Part shown: positions 32,538 through 40,825 of the stretch, piece by piece
Position numbering within the stretch: position 1 is the first letter of the stretch
Layout: the number at the start of each line of letters is the position of its first letter
Origin: WTGU01 sp965242855
GTDB taxonomy: Bacteria; Pseudomonadota; Alphaproteobacteria; UBA828
DNA: 64,000 nt
Reading direction: 5' to 3'
NCBI GenBank assembly: GCA_965242855.1
Contig: OZ251509.1
Coordinates: 2,170,001 to 2,234,000 of the forward strand
Made by a program: the position numbers and the translations under genes
The notes under the pieces: model-generated
The model's input: the letters and a program-made list of their open reading frames with translations, nothing else
Database searches by the model: none
What the model was told of the DNA's origin: nothing

Positions 32538-35500
32538 ATGCACCGCGCGATCGAGGACGCCCTCGCCCTGAGCTGGACGCTCAGGCGCAAGCCGCTGGAG
32601 AGCTTCATGCTGCCGGCGGCCGCGCCCGGCGGCGACACGCTGCTCTGCCGCGACGGCTCCCTGGTCTCGCTGTTCCGTCTCGACGGCGCGCGCGCGACGA
32701 TGGGAGCGGAGGAGCTGGAGCGCTTCGTCGGCCTCGCGAACCGGCGTCTCAACAACGCCTTCCTCGATCCCGGCCATGCCCTGCACGTCGTCTTCGAGCG
32801 CGCCCCCGACGAGGCCGGCCTGCTCGTCGAGGCCGCGACCGACCGGCAACGCAGGCAGGGCGCGCGCCTGGGTCTCGATCTCGACGACCTCCTCGGCGAG
32901 CGCAGCAAGCGCCTCGCGCCCCTGCTCGCCGCCGAGACCTGCGCCGTCGCCTGCTGGACGCGCCCCTCGGCGCTCACCGCCCAACAGGCGAAGCGCGACC
33001 GCAAGCGCCTCCGCGAACGGCTCAAGGCCTGGCTGCCGGACGCGGGCGTCTCGCAATGCCCCTTCGCGGTCCAGGACGGCCTGCCGCCGCGGCACGCGGC
33101 GCTGCTGGATGCGCTCGACGCGCTGTTCGACGAAGCGGGCATGGTGGCCGAGCGGCTGGAGGACGCCGCCGCGCTCGGCCTCATGCGCCTGCTGCTCAAC
33201 GGCCCCGACTCCACCGCGCCCGACTGGCGCCCCGTGGGTTGCGCGAACGACGCGCCGCCGCGCGCGACCGAGCCGCCCGAACACGGCGCCTTCCCGCCGT
33301 CGCTCGCACCCCAACTCCTGATCCGGGAGCCCGAGCGCCGGGGCGCCGGGCTCCGCATCGGCAACCGCCTCTACGGCGCCCTCGACATGACCCTGGGACC
33401 GCGCGCCGCACGCCCGTTCCGGGAACTGATGGAGCGGCTCGCCGACGCCGGCCTTCCCTGCCGCTTCTCCATGCTGGTCGAGGGCGGCGGGTTCGCCCGC
33501 ATGGATGCGGCGATCGCCCGCGTCGGCGCCGCCTTCCTCGCCTTCTCGCATCCCGACAGCCGCGCCGTCCGCGATGCCATGCGCGGCCTCGCCGAAATGC
33601 GCGCCGACGCCCGCGCCGTCGTCCGCCTCCGCCTGGGCCTCCTCACCTGGGTCGCGCCGGAAGACGGCGAAGACGCGCTCGCCGACCGCAGCGGCCGCTT
33701 GCAACGCATCGCCGAGGGCTGGGGCGAGGGCGCCTTCTCGCCCCTGGTCGGCGATCCCCTCGAAGCCTTCGCCGCCTCGGTCCCCGGCTTCTGTTGCGGC
33801 GGCACCGCCGAACCCGCGCTCGCGCCGCTCCCCGAGGCCCTGCGCCTCCTGCCCGCGGGCCGCCCCGCACCGCTCGCGCGCGAGGCCGACCACCTCTTCC
33901 GCTCCCCCGACGGCAGGATGCTGCCCTTCTCCTGCGCCGAAGGCGAGGACTACGGGTTCGAGCTGATCTACGGCGTCCCCGGACGCGGCAAGTCGGTGCT
34001 CATGAACGGCCTCGCGCTGGCCCATCTCCTCCAGGGCGGGCAGGAGCGCCTGCCGCTCGCCGCCATCGTCGACGTCGGACCGTCGTCCTCGGGCCTGATC
34101 TCCCTGATCCGCGAGGCCCTGCCCCCGGAGCGGCGCGCCGAGGCCGGCTGGTTCCCGCTCCGCATGACCCCCGACTGCGCCATCAACCCCTGCGACACCC
34201 AGCTCGGCTGCCGCCGTCCGCTCCCGCCCGAGCGCGCCTTCCTCGAGAACCTGCTCGGCCTGATCCTCACCCCCGCCGGGGCCGAGGGCGTCCCCGACGG
34301 CATGCGCGAACTCATCGGTCCCACCGTCGCCCGGGCCTACGCCATGCGCTCCGACGAGGAAGCCGGCGGCGAACCCAACGCCTACACCGCCGGACGCGAT
34401 GCGGCGGTCGACGAAGCGCTGGCGCGGGCCGGTTGCCGTCTCCCCGTTGCGCCGCTGTGGTGGGAGATCGTCGATCTCCTGTTCGACGCCGGCGAGGCCG
34501 GGGCCGCGATGCGCGCCCAGCGCTACGCCGTACCCGTGCTGAACGACCTCCTCGCCGCCGCCCGAGAACCCGCCGTCCAGGGCCTTGTCGGCAATGCCCG
34601 TTACGGAAGCGGCGCCGAGACCGTCACCGACGCCTTCGTCCGCGTCCTCACCGCGCTCTCCGGCAGCTGGCCCATCCTGTTCGCCCCCACCGCCTTCGAG
34701 ATCGGCGCCGCCCGCGTCGCCGCCATCGATCTCGCCGAGGTCGCTCCCCGGGGCTCGGCCGAGGCCGACAGACAGACCGCCGCCTTCTACATGCTCGCCC
34801 GCCACGCCCTCACACGCCGCTGGTGGATCGCCGAGGAGAGCCTGAACGAGGTCCCGCAGCGTTACCGGGAGCGGCACGCGCGGCACCTGCGCGAGATTCG
34901 CGAGACGCCCAAGCGGCTCGCCTACGACGAGTTCCACCGCACCGGCGACGCACCCGCCGTCCGCGCCCAGGTCGAGCGCGACGTGCGCGAGGCGCGCAAG
35001 CGCCGCGTCCGCCTGTGCCTGGCCTCGCAGCGCCTCGAGGACTTCGGACCCGCTCTGGTCGAACTCGCCAACCGCACCTGGGTGCTCGGCGCCGGCGGCA
35101 AGGCGAAGGAGGCCGAGGCCCTGTCGCGGGTGTTCTCCTTGAGCGACACCCTGAACGACGCCATCGCCCATCGTCTCACCGGACCCGGCAGGGACGGCGC
35201 CCCGGCGCTTCTGATCGCCTCCGACCGGCGCGGGCGCTTCGAGCAGGTGGTGGTCAATACGCCGGGGCCGGTCGAGCTGTGGGCCCTGAATACCAGCCCG
35301 CGCGACGTGGCCCTCCGCGAGCGGCTCTATGCCCGTCTCGCGCCGGCCGACGCCCGCGCCGTCCTCGCCCGGAGATTCCCCACAGGCACGGCGCGCGAGT
35401 GGATCGACGGCGAACTGCGGCGCTCCGAACTGCGCGGCGCGGCCGGGACGGCTTCCGAACAAACCGTGATCGAACGTCTTGCGGACGACCTCGCCCGCGC

Positions 35501-36170
35501 CGCCGAAGCCGACCCGCAGGCGCCGGCGGACCTTCCTGTGCGGCAACCGAACTCCGCCCCCGATTGCGGGGGTGATCCGGCACGGCCGGACCTCTCCGCA
35601 GGACCGGTGGAGACCCCCCCCGCCGACGAGACCGCCCCGCCTCCCGATATGCCCGTCGATCCGTCGGGATCGGCGATCCCCGAGCCCGACGCCGCCGGAT
35701 CGCACGAACCGCAACGACCATCACGCAACCCCCACCGAAAGGAGATCCGACCGATGCTGAACATGAACAGGGCGACCCTGCTGGGCAACGCCGGACGCGA
35801 CCCCGAGACCCGCGAGACCGCCGCAGGCGACAAGGTGGCGAAGTTCACCCTGGCCACCACCGAACGCTTCCGGGGCAAGGACGGAGAGACCGAGGAAGCC
35901 ACCGAATGGCACCGCATCGTCGCCTTCGGAGACGCCGCCGAGATCGTCGAGAGGTTCGTGCGCAAGGGCGTTCCGGTGCTGGTCGAGGGCCGCATCGCCA
36001 CCCGCGCCTACCAGGACAGGGAGGGCGTCGAGCGCCGCGTCACCGAGATCGTCGTCGCCGGGTCGCGGAGCGCGATCAACGTCCTCGCCGCGCGCAGGAA
36101 CGATCTCGCGGCAGCGAAGGACGGCGAAGGGAACGAGCCGGCGGAACCGGCCGCCGAAGCCGATGAATAG
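32538..36170 (+). CDS. dotO: DotO/IcmB/TraU-like ATPase fused in frame to a single-strand DNA-binding protein
   Basis: A 1210-residue open frame. Residues 1 to about 1000 are the VirB4-like DotO/TraU ATPase. Walker A is G-V-P-G-R-G-K-S-V (about 479-487). F-H-R-T-G-D follows L-A-Y-D-E near residue 795 (Walker B region), then L-A-S-Q-R-L-E-D-F. A Pro/Ala linker of about 70 residues leads to a complete SSB OB-fold: M-N-R-A-T-L-L-G-N-A-G-R-D-P-E, E-W-H-R-I-V-A-F-G-D and G-K-x-x-P-V-L-V-E-G-R. The SSB part ends in acidic E-A-D-E, without the usual D-x-I-P-F tip. The DNA before the SSB start contains AAAGGAG, so an independent SSB is also likely. Fusion of channel ATPase and SSB is unusual. Confidence 0.85.
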   Translation: MHRAIEDALALSWTLRRKPLESFMLPAAAPGGDTLLCRDGSLVSLFRLDGARATMGAEELERFVGLANRRLNNAFLDPGHALHVVFERAPDEAGLLVEAATDRQRRQGARLGLDLDDLLGERSKRLAPLLAAETCAVACWTRPSALTAQQAKRDRKRLRERLKAWLPDAGVSQCPFAVQDGLPPRHAALLDALDALFDEAGMVAERLEDAAALGLMRLLLNGPDSTAPDWRPVGCANDAPPRATEPPEHGAFPPSLAPQLLIREPERRGAGLRIGNRLYGALDMTLGPRAARPFRELMERLADAGLPCRFSMLVEGGGFARMDAAIARVGAAFLAFSHPDSRAVRDAMRGLAEMRADARAVVRLRLGLLTWVAPEDGEDALADRSGRLQRIAEGWGEGAFSPLVGDPLEAFAASVPGFCCGGTAEPALAPLPEALRLLPAGRPAPLAREADHLFRSPDGRMLPFSCAEGEDYGFELIYGVPGRGKSVLMNGLALAHLLQGGQERLPLAAIVDVGPSSSGLISLIREALPPERRAEAGWFPLRMTPDCAINPCDTQLGCRRPLPPERAFLENLLGLILTPAGAEGVPDGMRELIGPTVARAYAMRSDEEAGGEPNAYTAGRDAAVDEALARAGCRLPVAPLWWEIVDLLFDAGEAGAAMRAQRYAVPVLNDLLAAAREPAVQGLVGNARYGSGAETVTDAFVRVLTALSGSWPILFAPTAFEIGAARVAAIDLAEVAPRGSAEADRQTAAFYMLARHALTRRWWIAEESLNEVPQRYRERHARHLREIRETPKRLAYDEFHRTGDAPAVRAQVERDVREARKRRVRLCLASQRLEDFGPALVELANRTWVLGAGGKAKEAEALSRVFSLSDTLNDAIAHRLTGPGRDGAPALLIASDRRGRFEQVVVNTPGPVELWALNTSPRDVALRERLYARLAPADARAVLARRFPTGTAREWIDGELRRSELRGAAGTASEQTVIERLADDLARAAEADPQAPADLPVRQPNSAPDCGGDPARPDLSAGPVETPPADETAPPPDMPVDPSGSAIPEPDAAGSHEPQRPSRNPHRKEIRPMLNMNRATLLGNAGRDPETRETAAGDKVAKFTLATTERFRGKDGETEEATEWHRIVAFGDAAEIVERFVRKGVPVLVEGRIATRAYQDREGVERRVTEIVVAGSRSAINVLAARRNDLAAAKDGEGNEPAEPAAEADE
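35754..36170 (+). CDS. ssb: SSB domain, internal translation start within the dotO fusion
   Basis: The ATG at 35754 opens a 138-residue SSB identical to the C-terminal part of the DotO fusion. AAAGGAG at 35738-35744 is an excellent ribosome-binding site nine bases upstream; the same bases are read as R-K-E-I-R in the fusion. This suggests that an originally separate ssb gene became fused when the upstream stop was lost, and that both fused and free SSB may be made. A separate canonical SSB is encoded at 53951-54418. Confidence 0.65.
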   Translation: MLNMNRATLLGNAGRDPETRETAAGDKVAKFTLATTERFRGKDGETEEATEWHRIVAFGDAAEIVERFVRKGVPVLVEGRIATRAYQDREGVERRVTEIVVAGSRSAINVLAARRNDLAAAKDGEGNEPAEPAAEADE

Positions 36171-36687
36171 CCCGCGCCTCCTTGCCGTGACCGCGCTGGC
36201 GCTGGCGCTGCTCGCGGCGCAGGCCGCGGCGGCCGGCACGGACGCCGCACCGGGCCACGACCCGGCCTGCGACCCCGGCGTCCGGCAGGCTCTCGCCGAG
36301 AGCGCACGCGCCGGCGTCGAACGGGACGTCGCCATCGTCCGCCATCCCCAACAGGGCATCCGCGACCCGGACTCCATCCTCGACTTCTCCTGCATCGAGG
36401 ACCTGTTCGACTACCGCTCCTTCGACATCCTGTTCGATCCCGGGCGCGACATGGACGACCTGCTTGGCCTCCTGCAACGGCGCGTCTGCGCCGTCGCCCG
36501 GCAAGCCTATCGCCGATACGTGGGCCGGCATCTGGACGCCGCCGTCTACACCGCGCAGGCCACCCGTCTGCCCGGGCTCGGCGCAGCCCCGATGCACCGA
36601 ACCGAACCGCCCCGCACGGGCAACACCGCAGGCGACACCGCAGGTGATGCCGCGCGCTTCCGAAACATCGTCGGAGGCAGGCGATGA
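36163..36687 (+). CDS. Small secreted protein of the transfer operon
   Basis: A 174-residue exported protein. A signal peptide (A-L-A-L-A-L-L-A-A-Q-A-A-A-A-G) is followed by a conserved-looking core with two Cys that may pair (C-D-P-G-V-R-Q-A-L and F-S-C-I-E-D-L-F-D-Y) and the sequence F-D-I-L-F-D-P-G-R-D. Small secreted proteins of this kind often precede TraW/DotA in MPF-I modules. It overlaps both neighbours. I know no function. Confidence 0.7.
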   Translation: MNSPRLLAVTALALALLAAQAAAAGTDAAPGHDPACDPGVRQALAESARAGVERDVAIVRHPQQGIRDPDSILDFSCIEDLFDYRSFDILFDPGRDMDDLLGLLQRRVCAVARQAYRRYVGRHLDAAVYTAQATRLPGLGAAPMHRTEPPRTGNTAGDTAGDAARFRNIVGGRR

Positions 36688-37880
36688 TCGCCAGCAGGGC
36701 GATGATCGCCGACGGGGCGATGACCGACGTCGGACGGATGACCGCCCGCCTCGCCCGCCTGGGGGCGTCGGCGGCGATGCTGGCGCTCGCGTTGACGCTC
36801 GCGCCCACCGCCCCGGCGCACGCCCATGGCTGCGACCGTACCGACAACGACCGCGCCGAGGCCAACCGCGTCCTGACCGGGATCATCGGCGAGATCGACG
36901 CCATGGAGCGCGCCGTCGTCGAGGCGCTCCGTCTCCAGACCGGCCAGCTCTCGGGCTACCAGGCCCAGAGCGCCAAGGCGCTCACCCAGGCGCTCGACGC
37001 ACAGACCCGGCTCCAGGCCCAGACCGCCCGCGAGGTCGAGGAGACCGGCGTCATGCGCGCCCACCGCCCGAGCGAAAGCGCATGCGCCGCCGTCACCGGC
37101 ATAACGGGCCTGCGGGGAAGCCGGACCGCCGCCGCCGGCGCATACGCCGGGGCAAGCGAAGTGGAGATCGGACGCATCGCCGGCGACCGAGCCGTTGCCG
37201 CCGGAGCCGGAAGCGCCGCCGACGGCGCCGCCCGATTCGAGACCGTCGCCGGAACCTATTGCAGCCCCGCCCGCGCCGGTGACGCCGCCTGCCGGGGCGA
37301 GAACGCCGCGCACGCGGCGGACCTCAAGCCCGGCAACCTGTTCGACCGGCGCACCCTCGGGACCGAAGCCGAACTGCGCACGGCGGTCGAACTCTCGCGA
37401 AACCTCGCCGCACCCGTGGTCCACGACCCGCCGCCGATGGCCTCCGCCGAGACCGGACCCGAGCGACGCAACGTCCTGCTCGCCCGGTCCGCCGACGCCC
37501 GCGCCGCACTCGCCGCCGACTACTTCGCCCTCGCAAGAAGCCTGCGCGCCCCGGGCGCCGACCTCGGCGCATGGGCCGCAGCCATCGCACCCGGAACGGC
37601 GCGCGACCCGGACAAACCCATCAGCCGCTACGAACTGCTGGAGCTGCTCGCAAGCCGCCGCTTCGAGGACCCGGACCGACTCGTCGCCCTCCAGGAGATG
37701 TCCGCCGAGAACCTCCTCCGCGAACTCGTCATGCTGCGCTCCATCGCACTCACGCTCGACTGGGAGCGCTTCCGATTCGACGAACGCCGCGGCGCCATCG
37801 ACGCCGCACGCCTCGCCCTCGCCGCCGAAGAGATGCGCCGCCTGCCCGGTCTCGCCCACCCCGGCATCGGCGCCAACTGA
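36684..37880 (+). CDS. TraW-like secreted protein of the transfer operon
   Basis: A 398-residue exported protein with a signal peptide (A-M-L-A-L-A-L-T-L-A-P-T-A-P-A-H-A) preceded by a repetitive M-I-A-S-R-A-M-I-A-D-G-A-M stretch. A helical segment follows (I-I-G-E-I-D-A-M-E-R-A-V-V-E-A-L-R) with heptad character. Four Cys probably form disulfides. Position directly before dotA matches traW of IncI plasmids, where TraW is an envelope protein. The TraW assignment rests mainly on gene order. GGAGGCAGG just upstream supports this start among several ATGs. Confidence 0.6.
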   Translation: MIASRAMIADGAMTDVGRMTARLARLGASAAMLALALTLAPTAPAHAHGCDRTDNDRAEANRVLTGIIGEIDAMERAVVEALRLQTGQLSGYQAQSAKALTQALDAQTRLQAQTAREVEETGVMRAHRPSESACAAVTGITGLRGSRTAAAGAYAGASEVEIGRIAGDRAVAAGAGSAADGAARFETVAGTYCSPARAGDAACRGENAAHAADLKPGNLFDRRTLGTEAELRTAVELSRNLAAPVVHDPPPMASAETGPERRNVLLARSADARAALAADYFALARSLRAPGADLGAWAAAIAPGTARDPDKPISRYELLELLASRRFEDPDRLVALQEMSAENLLRELVMLRSIALTLDWERFRFDERRGAIDAARLALAAEEMRRLPGLAHPGIGAN

Positions 37881-37882
37881 CC

Positions 37883-40084
37883 ATGGGCATCCTCCGCTTC
37901 CTCTTCCTGCCCGACTTCGCCCGCTCCCTCGCCGAGGCCGGCCGGGCCTCCAGGCGCATCGGACACGGCTTCCTCGCGCTCCCGGAACCGGGCGCGGGAT
38001 GGCGCTGGCGGCGCCTGATCGAGCCGGAGCGGCGCGCCCGCGTGCTCCTCGGCCTGGCGATCTCCCTTCTCGGGGCCGCGCTCGCGGCGCTCGGCGTCGC
38101 CGGTCTCATCGGAGAGGCCGCCGCACAGAGCATCGATCCCGGCCTGTTCGACCGAACCGACCGAGCCACCCGCGACCTCCTCGCCTTCCTGAGCGACCTC
38201 GACGTCGCCGACTATTCCGTGCTCGGTGACATGCTGTTCGCCTTCAACGGCGGCGTCCTGGTCCTCGCAGGCTTCCTGCTGATCTGGCACACCGCAGCCG
38301 GGGCCGTCGACACCGCACGGCGCGGACGCTGGGGCTTCGGCGCCTGGGAGATCGTCCGCGTCGTCACCGCCGTCGCCCTCATGGCCCCCCTGCCCGGCGG
38401 CATGAACGGCGCACAGCACGCCGTCGTCGGCCTCGCCCATCTCGGAGGGCAATTCGCCGCCGCCGTCTGGACACCCTTCTCCGAACGCGCCCTCGGACGC
38501 GGCGATCCCATCGTCCCGCGCCCGAACGAAGCGGTCTGGCACGCCGCCATCGCCCGCGTCCTCCTCTCCGAGACCTGCCGGCACGCCGCCAACGAAACCG
38601 CGCACACGGCCGGCGACCCGCCCTACGTCGTCCTCCGCCGAGAGCGCACCGGCGGCGTCGAGACGCTCCGATACGACGGCGACGGGCGCGGCATGCCCCG
38701 CGACCTATGCGGCGCCGTCCGCTTCGACGGCCTCGACCGGGACGGCTCCCGCGGCATCGCCGCGCACGGCCATCGCAAGGCGCTGACGAGCCTGTTGCCG
38801 CAGCTCCGAGAACTCGCCGCCGAACTCGGCGACCGATACGTTCCCGGATCGCCCGCTTACGGCCGCTCGCTGCCCGACGTCGAGGCCGCCCTCGACGCCC
38901 GCGGCCTCGCCGAGGCCTATGCCGCCGTGCTCGACGCCGAGTTGCGACGCGCCGCCTCCGAAGAGCGCCGCGCCCTGGAGCGGGCGGTCGCCGAGGATGC
39001 GAGGGAGTCGAGCTGGCTCTCGGCCGCAGGCTTCTTCAACACCGTCGCCGCACGCACCGGCCTGTTCCAGGCCGCCGCACGCAACGTCCCCGACGCCGCC
39101 CTGCCGCTCCCCGACCTCGACGCGTGGTCGCCGCCCGCCGGAGCCGCCGTCAAGAACCTCCTCGCCGCACTCGCCGCCTCCCGCGCCTGGCAGCCGGTGT
39201 CGTTCACCGCCGGCGCGGGCGCCGCCGGATCTCTCCCCGTCGCCGCCGGCGGAGACCGGGGGTTGGCCGGCGGCCTGTTCGCCTTCATCGACCTCGACGC
39301 CACCGTGATCGCCGACGGCGGCAATCCCATCGCCGATCTCGCCGGCTTCGGCCACAGCCTCGTCGCCGCCGCCATGTCCGCCATCGCAGCCCTCTCCGGC
39401 GTCGCCGCAGGCTCCGGACTCCTCGAAGCCATCCCCTTCTTCGGCAAGGGCCTCGACGCCTTCGAGTCCGTCTGGCGCGTCACCGACGGCTTCGTCTCCG
39501 CCATCCTCGGCGTCCTGCTGATCGCCGGCGCCGTCCTCGCCTACGTCCTCCCCGCACTCCCCTTCATACGCTTCCTGTTCGGCATAGTCGGATGGCTCCT
39601 CAACGTGGTCGAGGCCGTCCTCGCCGTCACCGTGTTCGCCGCAGCACACGTCACCCGCGGCGACGGCGACCGCCTTACCGTGCCCGCAACCCGCCGGGGC
39701 TGGCTGTTCCTTCCCGGCCTGATCCTGCGCCCGCCCCTGATGCTGTTCGGCCTGATCCTCGGCTACTTCGTCTTCCTCGCCGCCGTCGGCCTCCTCAACG
39801 AGGTCTGGATGCCCCAACTCCGCGACGCCAATGCCTCGGGCGGTCTCGGCCCGGTCGGCTTCCTCGCCATGCTCGCCCTCTACGTCATGGTCGCCTACGC
39901 GCTCATGAACGGCGCCTTCAAGCTCATCGACCTCCTGCCCGCCGTCGTCCTGGAGTGGATCGGCGGGCGCGGCGACGCCGGCGGCGGCGAGGCGGAGCGC
40001 GTCGGCACCGCCGCGATCGGCGGCATCGCCAGAGCCGGCAGCGTGCGCCTGACCAACCGCCTCCGCGCCGGCGGGCCGCAATGA
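37883..40084 (+). CDS. dotA: DotA/TraY-like polytopic inner-membrane protein
   Basis: A 733-residue DotA/TraY family protein. One transmembrane segment is near residue 60 (V-L-L-G-L-A-I-S-L-L-G-A-A-L-A-A-L). A second region at about 115-180 includes A-L-M-A-P-L-P-G-G-M-N-G-A-Q, a DotA signature. A large periplasmic domain (about 190-480) with several Cys follows. Four or five C-terminal helices include A-Y-V-L-P-A-L-P-F-I-R-F-L-F-G-I-V-G-W. DotA family proteins are the largest membrane components of MPF-I channels. Confidence 0.92.
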   Translation: MGILRFLFLPDFARSLAEAGRASRRIGHGFLALPEPGAGWRWRRLIEPERRARVLLGLAISLLGAALAALGVAGLIGEAAAQSIDPGLFDRTDRATRDLLAFLSDLDVADYSVLGDMLFAFNGGVLVLAGFLLIWHTAAGAVDTARRGRWGFGAWEIVRVVTAVALMAPLPGGMNGAQHAVVGLAHLGGQFAAAVWTPFSERALGRGDPIVPRPNEAVWHAAIARVLLSETCRHAANETAHTAGDPPYVVLRRERTGGVETLRYDGDGRGMPRDLCGAVRFDGLDRDGSRGIAAHGHRKALTSLLPQLRELAAELGDRYVPGSPAYGRSLPDVEAALDARGLAEAYAAVLDAELRRAASEERRALERAVAEDARESSWLSAAGFFNTVAARTGLFQAAARNVPDAALPLPDLDAWSPPAGAAVKNLLAALAASRAWQPVSFTAGAGAAGSLPVAAGGDRGLAGGLFAFIDLDATVIADGGNPIADLAGFGHSLVAAAMSAIAALSGVAAGSGLLEAIPFFGKGLDAFESVWRVTDGFVSAILGVLLIAGAVLAYVLPALPFIRFLFGIVGWLLNVVEAVLAVTVFAAAHVTRGDGDRLTVPATRRGWLFLPGLILRPPLMLFGLILGYFVFLAAVGLLNEVWMPQLRDANASGGLGPVGFLAMLALYVMVAYALMNGAFKLIDLLPAVVLEWIGGRGDAGGGEAERVGTAAIGGIARAGSVRLTNRLRAGGPQ

Positions 40085-40135
40085 CCCTCCGTCGAGGGAC
40101 TCCCCACCGAAGAACAGAGAGAAGGAGAACTCACG

Positions 40136-40825
40136 ATGACCGCGATCCGGGGAAGACGACGCAACGCCGCGCCCGCCGAGCCGCAACCCGCATGGCCCGG
40201 CGATCCGGAGACCGCGACAGCCGCAGACGTCGCGTTCGAGGCGCTTGCCTGCCTGCTCGCCAATACCTGCCGCTGGGGCGGGCGCACGCGGCGCTTCTTC
40301 TCCGTCGCACAGCACGCGCTCGTCATGGCCGAGGAGATCGAGACCCTGGAAGGCGTCCCCGACGCAGACCGCCGCGCGCTGAGCTTGCATGCCCTGCTCG
40401 CCGGCGCCCGCGTTGCCTGGCTCGGAGATACGGAACGGGACGAACCCGCCTCGGCCAAGGCGGCGGAGCGCGCCCGGCGGGGCGGCGAGCGCATCGACCG
40501 CGCCGTGCGCGAGGCGGCAGGCCTCGAACCGGACATGCCGGAGGCCTGGGCCGAAATCCTCCGCCTGGTCGACCGCATGGCCGACGCCGCAGAGCGCCGA
40601 GACCTGAACCTCCCCCCGCCCGCCGGCGCCGCCGCAATGTTCCCGCCGCTCCGACGCCATGTCAGGCCCATGCGCCCCGAACGCGCCGGCAAACTCTGGC
40701 TCGCCAAGCTGCGGGAGTTGACGGCGGACCCCGAACCGCCCGGCGGAGAGGCGAACCCGATCCCCGATGAAGCGGCGGCCGATGACGCGCGCGCTCCCGT
40801 GCCGGAAGAGGCGAGCGCGCCGTGA
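40136..40825 (+). CDS. Degenerate HD-domain (YfbR-like) phosphohydrolase
   Basis: A 229-residue protein resembling 5-prime-nucleotidase/YfbR-like HD proteins: R-W-G-G-R-T-R-R-F-F-S-V-A-Q-H-A-L (first His ligand), then A-W-L-G-D. Where active enzymes have L-L-H-D-A the sequence is L-L-A-G-A, so the His-Asp metal pair is lost. A later V-D-R-M-A-D-A-A-E-R-R may keep the distal Asp. It is probably inactive or repurposed. A good ribosome-binding site (GAAGGAG) precedes it and it overlaps the coupling-protein gene by 4 bp. The last 40 residues are acidic and low-complexity. Confidence 0.7.
   Translation: MTAIRGRRRNAAPAEPQPAWPGDPETATAADVAFEALACLLANTCRWGGRTRRFFSVAQHALVMAEEIETLEGVPDADRRALSLHALLAGARVAWLGDTERDEPASAKAAERARRGGERIDRAVREAAGLEPDMPEAWAEILRLVDRMADAAERRDLNLPPPAGAAAMFPPLRRHVRPMRPERAGKLWLAKLRELTADPEPPGGEANPIPDEAAADDARAPVPEEASAP

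Noticed and set aside
32322..35714. Minus-strand open frame of 1130 codons
   Set aside because: Shadow of the DotO gene. No family motif and no ribosome site; the plus strand has clear ATPase motifs.
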